Assembly: GCA_936450465.1 (NCBI GenBank)
Contig: OW388293.1
Location: 83,970,134 to 84,034,133, forward strand
Direction: 5' to 3'
Source: Gibbula magus
Taxonomy: Eukaryota; Mollusca; Gastropoda; Trochida; Trochidae
DNA: 64,000 nt
Under the pieces are notes generated by a model. It was not told the DNA's origin. It was given only the letters and a program-made list of their open reading frames with translations, and did not search any database. The position numbers and the translations under genes were made by a program. Shown here piece after piece: positions 40,791 through 52,239 of the stretch (position 1 is its first letter; the number at the start of each line of letters is the position of its first letter).

Positions 40791-41480
40791 TCAAACGTAA
40801 AAATCGAACGGATAATAACAAGGATATGATTTTTCAAAGCCAAAAATATTAGCACATTGCTCATGTAAGCCATTTGCCTGGCCCACCAAAATAATAAAAT
40901 ATTCGCTTGAAAAAATTATTATTTTTCGTTTTCGCAATCGATACTTCCTGCAAAATTGCCGAGTTACACAGCTGGATTCGGTGCAGTATGATTTTAAACT
41001 TTGGTCATTTTTATGCCCAGTGATTTTACAAATTTCCCTATTTTCAATGCCGGCATGGGAGAGTAAAGTGACAGCAGTAGCGCGAAGACAGTGATTTGTA
41101 TACATTCGTGGCAATTTTGCATTCAGTGAAATGTTTATCATCATCTTGGAAAGTAGGTTTTTGCCAACGCACCGCGAGGTGTACCAAACTGAATCGGAGA
41201 TACGGAGATTTTGGATGCTGGAAAAAAAGCCTCATTATTTGGATTCATGTGTGATGTGTAGGCTTTGGAAAATGCAACCGGACAATGCGCGTCACCTGTG
41301 GCATTAATTCTTTTATTTGGTTCAATCGAATCTGTTCAACTGTCACGTTGATTTTTTTGGGAGTTCGGAGTTAGTGATTTCAATTTATTCATTGCCATCC
41401 TCGTCAACAGACACTTGGAAAGACGATGCGCGAAGGGATGTCTGATTTTCATTGCCTCGACGTGCGAAACCTATTTCTGA
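40791..41480 (-). pseudogene. Crypton-type tyrosine recombinase, C-terminal half (decayed)
   Basis: On the minus strand, residues matching the catalytic end of Crypton/DUF3504 recombinases are clear: VWYTSRCVGKNLLSKMM, then YTNHCLRATAVTLLSHAG and ITGHKNDQSLKSYC, with the expected H-x2-R, H and Y residues of the active site. The upstream part (to about 41,480) retains FPKPTHH and RFRTSRQ-type remnants but has stops. The element inserted by DNA recombination without inverted ends. This copy is dead. Confidence 0.75.
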
Positions 41481-41559
41481 TGGTCAATGGTCAGTTTTCA
41501 GTGTTTATAACAATCATTTAAAGATTTAAAGTGTTCATAGTTAAAATATCAAGGCATAT

Positions 41560-42090
41560 TTACAAAAGCTTGTCCTTTGACAGATTTTAGCGAAAACCTT
41601 TTTTAAAAAAAATGGTCTTTCTCCATAGTTGATAAATACCAAATAAGAGCCCGATAGCACAACAAAATTCTAAGTCTTTACAATAACTTTTGTAGTGATT
41701 TCAGCTCTCATGACCTTGACCTTTGATTATGAATGTGAACATGTCAAAATAATTCCCCATGTGTACAAGAAACAATATTAATATGTATTAAGACCTACTT
41801 TGAAAAAAGTTGTGACCTTGACTTTTGACCTTCAACGTCACACAATCTATGATAACTTTTCATTGCGTAAACCGATCATGTAATGATTCAAAGTGTTAAT
41901 GTTGAAATGAGGCATTTTCGCAAAATCTTAAAATCTTAGCCTTTCTCCATAGTTATTAGCACAAATGTTTTCGTGTTTACAAGGATCTCTTTGGAACTCG
42001 TGACCTTGACCTTGAAAGTAAACATATTAAAAAAGGTTCCCAGGAGTATAAGTAGGAGTTAGGCCTAAGAAATAAAAAAAATGTTTCTGG
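41560..42090. repeat. Diverged ~330-bp tandem pair with TGACCTTGACCTT blocks
   Basis: CCTTTCTCCATAGTT-type text near 41,612 and 41,940, each followed about 90 bp later by a TGACCTTGACCTT block (near 41,710 and 42,000). Two to three ancient copies. No coding potential. Confidence 0.5.
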
Positions 42091-42419
42091 TCTTTTCAGG
42101 CTGACAAAAATGATGCGATGACGCCAATTTTTTTAGTTTACGCCATTTCTTTTTGGAATGCTGAGATAAACACAGAAGATTTATACAATTATTTATATAA
42201 ATAAAGCACAAACCCTCTTAAATATGTATTACTATTCCAAATAGTCAATAATCTCACGGTTCTTATTATCAAACTCCATCACAGTATTTTATGTCCTCAA
42301 GCCACACACCAAATTTTGTTATCCTATTTTTAATAGTTTCTGAGAAAAGTTGTCCCTTTTTGAGATACCATGAACAGAGTCAAAAAAATAAATATAATAT
42401 ATAAACTTGAGGAGGGAGG

Positions 42420-43085
42420 AACATTTTATTTTTTCTCTCAGAACACAGTAGAATTCCTAGTGTTTTTTTAAAACAATACATAGCGAGATCTGTCAATCCA
42501 GTTTAAATTTTTTTTAATAAATACAATGTGGAAGATTGAATGAAGACTTCTCAATTAAGTTTTAACATCTTTCAAAATTCTTACTGGGTAGTAAAACCCA
42601 AGACTTTACAATGCAGATTCCATATCTTTCAAACAAGCAACAATGTAGGTTTTACACAATAAAAGGAGAAAGACATTGTCAATTAAGGTTTCACATCTTT
42701 CAAAAACACAACTTGGTAAAAACACACAATTAAATTGACAGAACACCTGTCAAAAATACAGTGGTAGTTTTTACTCCAAAATGGACAGAAAATAAGTCAA
42801 TTCAGTTTGTCTATCTTTCAAATTTACAACTGGGAATATTTAAAACAATTGAAGCAAATTTGTCAATTACATTTTCACATCTTTAAAAAATCTAACTGGG
42901 TAGTTTTTACACCATACATGGACAAAAAATCTGTCAATTTAGTTTAAAAAAATACAACTGTGATGATTTAACACAACACATCAAAAGAAAACATAATACG
43001 AATTCAGTTTTCAAAACTTTAAAAAAAACTACAACTGGGTATTCTCTACACAATAAATGGACAAAGGCAACATGTCATCAACTCT
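42420..43085. repeat. Diverged ~75-80-bp tandem repeats
   Basis: About eight degenerate units with GTCAATT-AGTTT, CATCTTTCAAAA and ACAACTGGGTAGTTTT themes. Separates the N- and C-terminal Crypton remnants. Confidence 0.65.
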
Positions 43086-43539
43086 CATCTGTTAGGACTT
43101 CTTTTTGGGGCTCTGTCTCCTCTTGTTTCCATGTTAATGAACATGAGAACAGGGGACACACATAGGGTAGCTCTCCCTCTCATCATCCTCACTAGTAAGA
43201 ACATTGCTACTTGCACAATAGAAACAGACGTCTGGGAATGCATTACTACTGAAGTGAGAAAGTACCTCAAAAGCTCCGTACATCTATATTTGGCAGCTGC
43301 ATGGTGAGTTTTGAATGTAGAAGATATATGCCCAATGCTGCGAGATTGCAAACGGAAGCACACTCGTTCTTACAGACCCATACTTTAGTGGACGAACGGA
43401 TAACTAGGTTAAGCAATGTTGGCATGGACATAGAAAAACATTCGTTTAGTAACGATATAATTATATGATGCGCACTGAAAAAAGAGAAGCGCCGAAGCCC
43501 GAGAAACTTTTTATGCAGCCTTGCACAAATTCGTAACGC

Positions 43540-43870
43540 ACCATGAAACAGTTTTACACCCCAGACTGTGTTACAGTTTGTTGCCTTTGAGAAGGGCCCA
43601 TCAATAATGTGTTGTAGGTCTCCATCATTGAGTTTTGCAAAGCGGGAGCTGCCTTTGCTCTGGTTAGCCTGTGCCGATGGACACTCGCCTCCAGAGTTGG
43701 AGACAGGTGCGGGGACCGGGGTAGCTACAGCGTTAGCGGCGTTTTCAGCTTTCATGCGTTTTACGGCGGGCACTTGGAGAAGATCAAAACCTATTTTGAA
43801 GCAAAACATACTAGTCCGGCAGCCAGCCCTTGTGACTGGGAAAGTGCGTCCATAGAAATTAGTTTTGTTC
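43540..43870 (-). pseudogene. Crypton-type recombinase N-terminal fragment
   Basis: The minus frame contains RFAKLNDGDLQHIIDG and ATNCNTVWGVKLFHGAL, matching the N-terminal SAM-like core-binding region of Crypton/KCTD1-type recombinases. A possible ATG is at 43,755 (MKAENAANAV). It is 2 kb from the C-terminal fragment on the same strand, so both may be halves of one element split by later repeats. No full frame survives. Confidence 0.6.
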
Positions 43871-44290
43871 CTGGTGAACCCTATGGGTATATACTTGAGG
43901 AAACTGTATGATGACACTTTGTCATCATTGAGAATTTTGAATAATTAATGTTTTAATTAGATAGGGTACACTCGTGATTTCAGTTATCCAGACACATCAA
44001 GTAATTATATTTTAGTGATCACAAAATTGAAATAAAATTAAGGCAGTTATATATCAAGTGTTGTCTATTAGTATTATGAAAATAAGTACACTTTTTTTGT
44101 TGAAAAAAACGAAAGATCAAAAGGTTGATAATGTGTCTGGATAAACGAGGTTTCTGAGCAAATTTGGTTTCCTTGCAGTAAAATTGGATTTATTGGTGTA
44201 ATAATTTACTTTTGATTATAATTACGATTATTGAATCATAGTCAAAAGAAATAGTGATAAAATTTCAGTTAGTATACGTTTACTTTTTGA
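43790..44290 (-). repeat. Large inverted repeat, left arm
   Basis: Diverged inverted copy of 47,310-47,800. Shared landmarks include TGATGACAAAGTGTCATCAT, GGGTACACTCGTGATTTCAG and GTGTCTGGATAA(AC). It overlaps the Crypton N-terminal fragment. Confidence 0.85.
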
Positions 44291-44379
44291 CAAATTCTGA
44301 AAAAAGACCCCCATGAAACCCAACATAGTTATGATTACTTGACATTAAAACAAGGAGATTTTCTGGATAACAACTTCTT

Positions 44380-46090
44380 TAATATGAATATACAAGACGT
44401 TTCGGAGTATATACTTACTCTATCATCAGTTGAAATGAAAGAAATAACAAAATGGTATACATTTATATATAGTAAAGAAACCAATGGCGAGAAAACTCAA
44501 TCAGATAGATTAAATTAAGTTTTTTAAGATGAATTCGCATGAGAGTGGTATACATTGATGATTTGTGATACAAACATGAGGAGCATTAATAGTTGATGTA
44601 AAATCAGCAATGGCCTGTGGGCTTTATTGAAGTAGTGATTGGACAACAGTAATACAAATTGGTAAAAGGAGGAAAGCCAATTGCCTTTATTGTAGATACA
44701 AGAACAGTTGACTGGATGTGAAATGCAGAAGACATGGTGATTGTATTAGGAGAGGCCAGTGATTTGGGTGTAAAGTGGTTGGGCGGTGAATGGTTCTGAT
44801 AGGCGTAGACTCCTCCGCGCTGACAAGAGTGTAGGTAGGGTGATGGTAGGGTGGGTGCTCCTCGGATTTGCCTCCGACAGAATATAGATGTTCGAGATGA
44901 GAGAATCCCCATGTACATGTGAGGAAGATGCTTTGGTCGCGGTTTATTGCAGATTGTTCCCATGTAATATCAATGGCTTATTGAAGTTTTCTTTGGCGCA
45001 AGTTGTTATTTGTTGACAAGACTGTGGTAGCCTCCCAGTTGATAGTGTGATCCTTGTTCAGAGTATGCTCAGATAGGGAGGATTTCTGGTCAAGTGTGTT
45101 GACATACGCTTTATGTTCCTTGATCCTTGTGTTGAAAGGCTGCAGCATTTCTCTGATGTCCACAGTAGCATGGCATTTTGAAGATGCATCCTCTTGTAGT
45201 GCTGGTTCGTCTGCTGTTTGCTTCTTTTTTGAGTAGCTGTTTGAGGATCTTGCACAGGGAAATGTAACATCAATGCTGACTTTGTTCTTGATGAGGCGGG
45301 CGATCTTGTAGCTGAGATAGCCGAAGTATTTAGGGAATTGTTACTCAAATGTCTCGGTTAAGGCTTGTGGGATATATCTTATGGTGAGTGTTTTCAGGGT
45401 AGTCTTGATGACTAGGCTTGCTGGATATTCATTGAGTGGGGGTAAATGTGTCCTTTCGATGTTTTGGTTCTTTATTGAGGGTATCAGGTTTACAGATGGA
45501 TTTTATCACATCTTGTGAGTGTGACTATGCTTGATTAGTGGATGATAACATAAACTGTATTGTGTGTACTGGTCAGTGTGTGTGTCACGGCGCCCGATAG
45601 ACAGATATTCTGGGTCCATACCCAGTAGTTTGCAAGGAGACATATGAGAAGGGAAGATTGTGGTTACTGGTACGTGGTTAGACTCTGTTTCCATGACCCA
45701 CTTGATTCTTGGATGCTTGGCGTTGAGATGTTGTAGGAGATGATGGCTATGGTGGTGAAAGTGTCATCAACCTTGTGGAACCAATAACGCGATTGAAAAG
45801 GAGCATTAGAGATTGCTGGTTCTTGGAAGGATGTCATGAAAATCTCTGTTATTAGGGAAGATTGTTGTGAGCCCATTGGAAGTCCGTGGATCGTGTCAGT
45901 GAAGATAAAATAGAAGTAGCCGATGGTTAACTTGGTGTCGAGCTGTTCAATGCGGATGTGGAGCTTGGTGGCTTCTAGGGTTTTCTGTTGAGGGATATGA
46001 TGGTGAAGAAATCGACGACATCGTAGCTGACCAAACTGTCTGTGAGACAAGTCCTACATCATCGACTCACCATCTTCTGCCAAAATGATA
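44380..46090 (-). pseudogene. Second Penelope-like element, heavily decayed
   Basis: Minus strand. RT pieces are IHGLPMGSQQSSLITEIFMT and RYWFHKVDDTFT (45,664-46,050). GIY-YIG end pieces are RIKEHKAYVNTLDQKSSLSE and INWEATTVL (44,978-45,163). They are scattered over several frames. The 3' end near 44,370-44,430 has AACTTCTTTAATATG and a hammerhead-like motif, as in the intact Penelope at 33.9 kb. Confidence 0.82.
44396..44430 (-). ncRNA. Hammerhead-ribozyme-like motif of the decayed Penelope
   Basis: On the minus strand: CTGATGA (exact consensus box), a GAGTA/TACTC stem, then CCGAAAC and GTC. It is closer to consensus than the motif in the intact element. Confidence 0.55.
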
Positions 46091-46302
46091 CCCTTTGGAC
46101 ATTAATTAATACTTGAAATCAACGTCATATCTTGCATCTGCAGCAATGTAAATCACTCAATGCTCCGTTGATTCGACAGAAAGACAGAACAGTGTTCTTT
46201 AAAATGAAACACATTATTGTCCGTACAATGTGCAATTTCTTTGGAGAAGCCGAGCAACTATTTGTGTTTGTTGTTTCGCTGTCTCTGTTATCCTTGTCTT
46301 TG

Positions 46303-46392
46303 CTGTTTTTATGTATAAATAGATACACATGACCTATGTGTTTGATATTTTTATGTATAAATAGATACACATGACCTATGTGTTTGATATTC
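46303..46392 (+). repeat. 42-bp tandem duplication
   Basis: ATGTATAAATAGATACACAT and GACCTATGTGTTTGATATT repeated twice, 42 bp apart, identical. Confidence 0.85.
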
Positions 46393-46421
46393 CTGATTAA
46401 AAAATGTGTTGCAACGTCTGG

Positions 46422-46890
46422 CCTACACCATTAGCAGTCTGATTAAAATCGACCTTGTTCCGAGGAATAAAATTTGCAAAATAATATATCTACCGGGATA
46501 CGAACAGGTTCTGTAGATTCCTCGCCACAAGGTCTGAGAACATCCCGTATAGGCGTGTATTCCGAACCAGTTTAGCGCAGCCAAAGCCCAGTCAAATAGC
46601 TGACCAATCACATCATAGTTTTTAAACGGTCGCTGTTTTGAAAGCATTTGGAACAGACAAAAGGATAGCTGTTTGGAGTTATCTGCCCCTAACTTCTCAC
46701 ACCGAAAGCATTTGTTTGGCATCTTTTGATTGGCTACCTGAATTGCGCTCGAACACGCTAGTCTACGGACTGTTTCCAGACGGTTTGGCGTGGAAACCTC
46801 CGAACGAGATGAGTTTGTATCCCGGTAGATGCACTATTTTGCACATTTTTTCCGTGGAATACCGTCAGTTTTAATCAGACTGACACCATT
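46422..46890. mobile_element. ~470-bp foldback element with long inverted arms
   Basis: CACCATTAGCAGTCTGATTA at the left pairs with TAATCAGACTGACACCATTA-type text at the right. Arms of about 100 bp share TTTGCAAAATA and ATCTACCGGGATAC. No transposase. Frames inside it are not supported. Confidence 0.8.
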
Positions 46891-47309
46891 AGTGTCATCT
46901 GAATAAGGGTCTGAATATGTGCACGCCCACACTTTTTAATGTCACTTTTCATGTCATTGCAGTTATACATTTAACGTTTAAGAAACATTTTTTCTTCTGC
47001 GAGACTACTCTTGTCAACCAATAACTTAACCTTCAAATTTCCCGATTTCAGTGCCAGCTTCGTGTTCGAATCTTGGGTCTAAACTTTGAAATTGACTATT
47101 TCCTGTTTTTGTCTTTTGTAAATTAACTCTTTGTGATAAATGTGTTGCTTGGTGAATAAAAAAAATCATTTCAGTACAAAATAAAAATGGTTAATTGTGT
47201 TGTTTTTTAAAAACACCATAAAATCGTCAAAAATCACCATTTTCTCTCCACAAGAACTGACATTGTTACACGAAGGCCTATTTCAGAATTTGGCAAAAGT
47301 AAACAAATA

Positions 47310-47800
47310 TAAACACTAACTGAAACTTTATCACCATTTCTTTTGATTATCATTCAATAATCGTAATTATAATCAAAAGTAAACTATTACAACATTAAAT
47401 CCACTTTTACTGTAAGAAAACCTAATTTGCTCAGAAACCTCGTTTATCCAGACACATTATATACATTTTGGACTTTCGTTTTTTTTCAACAATTTATTTT
47501 TACTTATTTTCATAATACTAATAGACAACGATTGATATATAACTGCCTTATTTTATTTCATTTTTATGAACACTAAAACATAATTACTTGATGTGTCTGG
47601 ATAACTGAAATCACGAGTGTACCCTATCTAATTAAAACATTAATTATTCAAAATGCTCAATGATGACAAAGTGTCATCATTCAGTTTCCTATAGTATATG
47701 CCCATAAGGTTCAATTTCTGTAAAAACATTTTCTATGGACGCGCTTTACCACCTAGGGTGAAAATCGGGGTTTGGCTGCCGGACTATACTGTTTTTAGAA
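47310..47800 (+). repeat. Large inverted repeat, right arm
   Basis: Partner of 43,790-44,290. Its outer end keeps TTTCTATGGACGCGCTTT and TGGCTGCCGGACT, matching the Crypton-associated text of the left arm, so a second, opposite-facing Crypton copy probably began here. Confidence 0.8.
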
Positions 47801-48049
47801 AAATAAGAACAAATTCAAGAAGTCCTCAAAATAGCATCATCTTCGAAAATTGCATCAAAGCAACTAAGAAAGAATATTTATCAAACAAATTAAAGTTTAG
47901 TCTCCATTATGCAAATGAATGAAGTGCATATTCTTACGTATCATTGGGTGGTTATTCGGCTGTGGTTCTTCAGGGAATCGAATGGTATTCGACAATGTTT
48001 CTCTACCAATGAAATTACTGAAAATACTCACTATTAGTTTACAATATTA

Positions 48050-48275
48050 TACTGTTCTTGATAAATCAGTTCAATAGTATACTATATTCTTGATTCATCA
48101 GTTCAATAGTATACTATATTTTTGATAAATCAGTTCAATTGTATACTATATTCTTGATAAATCAGTTCAATAGTGTACTATATTCTTGATAAATCAGTTC
48201 AATAGTGTACTATATTCTTGATTCATCAGTTCAATAGTATACTATGTTGTTGATTCATTAGTTCACTAGTACTAA
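48050..48275 (+). repeat. 32-bp tandem repeats (about seven copies)
   Basis: Units TTCTTGATAAATCAGTTCAA plus TAGTATACTATA, the same family as 39,630-39,775. Confidence 0.9.
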
Positions 48276-48399
48276 TATACGATAATTAGTTGCATTTGTA
48301 AAATTTCCGGGATTCATTGTAATTAATCAACCGAAAATTGAGTTTTGAAACCAACGGCGTCAGGAATTATCAAGTGATTGAAAAAAAAAAAATCAGAAA

Positions 48400-48860
48400 T
48401 TAAAAAATTCACAAAATTGCTTTCACTTCTGCACTGCACTTATCCAAGTAGTGAAACGAATCAGATGAATAGTATTTTTCTGTAATCGGTCGGACAGAAA
48501 AGTCTAAGGAAAAAATATATAAAAATCGAAATGCTGCATTCATCATATTATCATTTGACATGTTAATAATTCTTTCCATGACGAAAGTACAAAGCAAATG
48601 AGTTTTATCAACAAGGAGATGGTAACAAGATATTTGCCTTTTTCTATATGAATATTTGATAAGACTCTTTGATTTGTTGTGCAGCGGAAACTTTACAGCG
48701 GCAGCATGAGACAAAAAACTGTACCAGGGATGTTTGGTTATTTGATGATGAATAGAGATTACATAACGAGTGAGTTTGAATATCGAAAATATTCCAACGA
48801 GGTATGTTTAGATGTTGTGATTTATTCACAAGCGAAAGCATACATACGTGTTCTGAGTAT
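48400..48860 (+). repeat. Dispersed repeat block, copy 1
   Basis: Shares ATATGAATATTTGATAAGA, GATTTGTTG(T/A)GCAGCGGAAAC and ACAGCGGCAGCATGAGACA with 59,640-59,840, same orientation. A short frame starting MRQK-x-VPGM-x-GYLM is open in both but too short and diverging downstream to call a gene. Upstream text (TCTGCACTGCACTTATCC) belongs to the 58.7-59.6 kb repeat family. Confidence 0.7.
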
Positions 48861-48879
48861 CATTATGCGATAATTTTGG

Positions 48880-49760
48880 CTATTTGAAACAAATGTTGTG
48901 TAACTAGTTGAAAGTTATTTAACGAGTGTTGTGTAACCAAAACAAGTTATTCAAAGATAGTGACTTCCTAATGCCGTACTACTTCCGCCATCAACTGATT
49001 GAGTACAGGCGAACTCGCCACTTCAGATTTTCAGTTCATATCATTTTCCTGAACATATTTTGACTATTAATAAACTTGCATCATTGCAAAAATACATGTA
49101 GATGTGCACAATTAAAAATAGAGAATTCGGGTTTCGATCTCGAATATTTCATAATTAGATCACAATAATATTTTGCTACAATTTAGTCCAGGAAGAGTTA
49201 TCTCCCATTTGTTTACAATGGCCGAGATTTTGTCAACACGAATTCCGTGTTTAAGGAGTAAAATAATAAAGTTTATAAATGATTGCGTTTAGAATCGGCA
49301 TGCATAATCAGTTTTTGTTGTGATCAACGTTTAGATATACACATATGAAGTTCAAAATAAGAAACTTGCATGTAGAAACGTTCAGCAAGGACGGTTGTAT
49401 GACGACTTCCGTCGAGGTCAACAGCGTCAATGTTTGCTATTAAAGTGCTTCTTCATATCTTGATTCAGGACATTGATGACGACAAACATTGTGATAATGA
49501 TCGAGTAATATGATATTTTATGTAGATGCGAGCGAGAGCATGGCGGAAATCGGGACTAAATTTTGTTACTGTTTTACGGCTTGACCTAGATTAAGTACCA
49601 AGTATTAGTATTGTAACGCTAAGTAGGGTAGGGTATCATGTCCTACTCTATTAATAACTAACTACTGTATTTCCTAGTGTATGCAAACGTCTAAGTGTGT
49701 ATATTCTAATGGTAGCGCGACTTTGTTTACATAAACAACTATAAATACTTCGCCCCGCCC
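48880..49760. other. Unassigned stretch
   Basis: No gene or clear repeat. Confidence 0.35.
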
Positions 49761-49844
49761 ACTTGTGTTACGCTACAAGTTCGCTTGTCACTCCAAGAAA
49801 ATATACTCTGCTGATAACTAACGTGTAGAAATAAATGGCGATAA

Positions 49845-50155
49845 CTAAGTGTGTGTGCAGAAAACCATCTTGTTCATAGCACGTTCGGCTTTGGATCAAG
49901 AGGTCCGGGGTTCGAATCCCACCAGTCTGCAGTAGAGAACTGTTGTACACGCAGTAAGGTTTGGGTGCAATGCTACAAAGAATGTCAGCGTAGTACCACC
50001 CATGGTTCGCTAGTTCAAATTGATGCTCGCAGGTTTCACCGCAATGCATAGCCACATTGCGTTGCGGGCTTTCTCCCTGCCATAATACTAGCATCCGCGA
50101 TATAATTGAAATAATCTTGAAAGGGGCGTTAAACCCAAACTCACCTCAAATTAAT
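49845..50155 (+). mobile_element. tRNA-derived SINE
   Basis: An internal promoter B box is clear (GGGGTTCGAATCCCACCAG at about 49,909). The body contains CTCGCAGGTTTCACCGCAAT and CACATTGCGTTGCGGGC, and the 3' end is CTTGAAAGGGGCGTTAAACC then CAAACTCACCTCAAATTAAT. The last part matches the tail I know from gastropod SINEs. The A box is degenerate. Confidence 0.75.
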
Positions 50156-50404
50156 AAAAGGTAATGCCAATGTGCTAGATCACTGTGAACGTCAGCCATC
50201 TTAATTTATCTGAGATTTGCTAGCTCCTGATTGGTCAGATCCTGGCGAGACCACTCTTTGACCGCATTGACCTGGCATCGATGAATATTTAATGAGCTAG
50301 CTGACGTTAACTAATGGCTGGAACCTGGCATTGGTAAAGAAGCCCGCGAAACTTAAATCTTTCCAAACAACAAACATAGAACTTTATGAAAAACACACAA
50401 GATT

Positions 50405-50690
50405 TATATGAGCAACAGTCATAATTTATTCAGCCCCCCACCAATTTTAGGGAGAAATTTTGGTTTCAGCTCTCTATTCCAAAGAGTTTTTCAACCTGAA
50501 AGACATTGTAAATGACGTGAGAGAAAAAAAATAAAATGTTCACTTTCTGATAATGTACATAACGTTTGCATGTAAGTTACAAGTATCGTGTCTGACGTAT
50601 TTAAATAGACAATGACAATAAACACAACTGGCTCTATATACTTTGTAAGAAGAGAAGAAAATTCTGATGCTGCAAGTGGATGTTTGATTA
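50405..50690 (-). repeat. Repeat also found in the MITE at 52.7-53.0 kb (inverted)
   Basis: GAAAGACATTG, ACGTTTGCATGTAAGTTACA and ACTGGCTCTATATACTT match 52,735-53,000 in inverted orientation. Probably a half copy of that element family. Confidence 0.75.
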
Positions 50691-51349
50691 TAACGTATAA
50701 CATTTACCAAGCGTACCTTTTGAGTGAGTTTAGGTACAATTCCTTCCTTTGAGCCTACAAGCTTTGCAAGATGTTCAAAGAAAGGTTCCTTACCGTTCAC
50801 AAAGTGAAATAGAAACAGTAGTGCGAGAGACTTTCAGTCACACTGCGATGTTTTGATCTCAACGAAATAAATAATAGTTTTATTAACACAATAATTGTTT
50901 TTGAATCAACCTATTGCGCTTCAACTTTCCCCTCCTAAGATGATACGCCCTATAAGGTCACGTGATCCCGTATTTACCTAACCCTAAAGGACGATCTGTC
51001 TTCGGTTGTACGCCTTGTGATATGGATCTGTCTATGGTTGTACCAACATCACCTCCCTGAACACTACAAGACTGGAGCGAAAATCCATATAACCTAAAAA
51101 TCAAGTAAATGAAAAATAAATAAATAAATAAATAGAAATATAGATTCATTACATTAATAGAATTTTATAACAATATTTACATATTATATTAGCATCAATA
51201 TATAAATGTATCAGATAAAGTGTATATACAAATAATTTGATAGTTGATATAGAAATATACAATAGAATTGAGACATATACATTCACGATTGGGAAAAATA
51301 AAATGCTTGAATTGTTAGTTAGGAAGGGGAAGGATGGAATGGTGGCCAG

Positions 51350-52140
51350 ATTCCTACTCTTCTTTTACTGGCGTCCACCATTCCACTACCGACAGGGAGA
51401 TGTGTCGGTAGCCCAGGCCGCCAGGGATTTCTTTTCTCCTCTCCTCCTGTCGGTGACGCTTCGTCCCTGCCGGCCAGTTAAAAAATATGTTTGGGTCCTT
51501 CCTCTTGTTCCCTTTGCTCCGTCTTTCCTTTCCTTCTCTCTTCTTTCTCTTCTCTGTCGTCTTTCTATTTCCGCTTACTCCTCCTCCTCTGTGTTTTCCC
51601 CTCTTCCACGCCTCTTCTCTCTTCTTTCTCTCCTCTCTCTTCTTCCTCTCCTCCTCCCTCTTCTTCTCCTCATTATCCACTTCCTTCTTTCTCTTCTCCG
51701 TCTCTTTGTCCCCTTCCTTCTCTTCGCTCTCTTTCTTTACCTCTTTTCTTTCTTCTCTTCTTTCTCCTCTCTCTCTTCGTGCTTGTCCTGCTTCCTTCTC
51801 CTCTTGAAGTTTCCAGAAGAGGAGGAGGAAGTCCGGCTGCGGGAGTCTGACTCCGAACTCGAGCTAGAACTCGAGCTGGAGACAAACTCTCAAGACTTGA
51901 TCTTTAGCGTCTTCTGGGCTGACCGGAGTCGCTTCACATAGAGGTCTTTGTGAACCTATCTCTTGCGTGCGTTTAATTCTGACACCCAGTCAGCCATGAA
52001 CGAGCACTGGTCGCATTCTTCACCTGTCTTGTGGCTGCTCATCACATGATTTATCAGGCCACTGATTGTCATAAAGGTTTTACTGCACTTAGTGCATTTG
52101 GTAGTCTTTCATAGTGCGTACATGTTTTGTCCTGCAACAT
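51350..52140 (-). pseudogene. Gypsy pol C-terminal tail with C2H2 fingers and Lys/Glu-rich region
   Basis: Minus strand, 52,130-51,960: CTKCSKTFMTISGLINHVMS with SH following, and CDQCSFMADW, two C2H2-like fingers. This leads into a Glu/Lys/Arg-rich purine tract (51,820-51,490) and ends near YRHISLSVVEWWTPVK. Zinc fingers at the end of pol are seen in some molluscan Gypsy elements (from memory). At least one stop interrupts it. Confidence 0.55.
51487..51830 (+). repeat. Pyrimidine-rich low-complexity tract
   Basis: CT-rich on the plus strand (TCTTC/CTCC runs). Plus-strand Ser/Phe/Leu-rich frames across it are composition artefacts. Confidence 0.8.
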
Positions 52141-52239
52141 AATAAACTATTATAAATTATCTTTATACAAAACAATGACAATATTATTCTTCATGATGAT
52201 TATTCCATCCCTACTTCAGTTCTGTTGGTACTTAAGTGG

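Noticed and set aside
43267..43917. Full 216-codon minus frame as an intact gene
   Set aside because: It starts at GTG, only its middle part resembles a Crypton N-terminus, and the rest has no match; kept as a pseudogene fragment.
49880..49950. Possible functional tRNA gene at the B box
   Set aside because: The A box and cloverleaf arms do not form; the 3' part is a SINE tail.
49851..50094. Frames over the SINE, including a minus 108-codon frame
   Set aside because: They follow from the SINE's GC-rich tRNA-derived head; no protein family.
51237..51941. 234-codon plus frame rich in Ser, Leu, Phe and Pro
   Set aside because: Low-complexity pyrimidine tract; the minus strand carries the Gypsy-like text.
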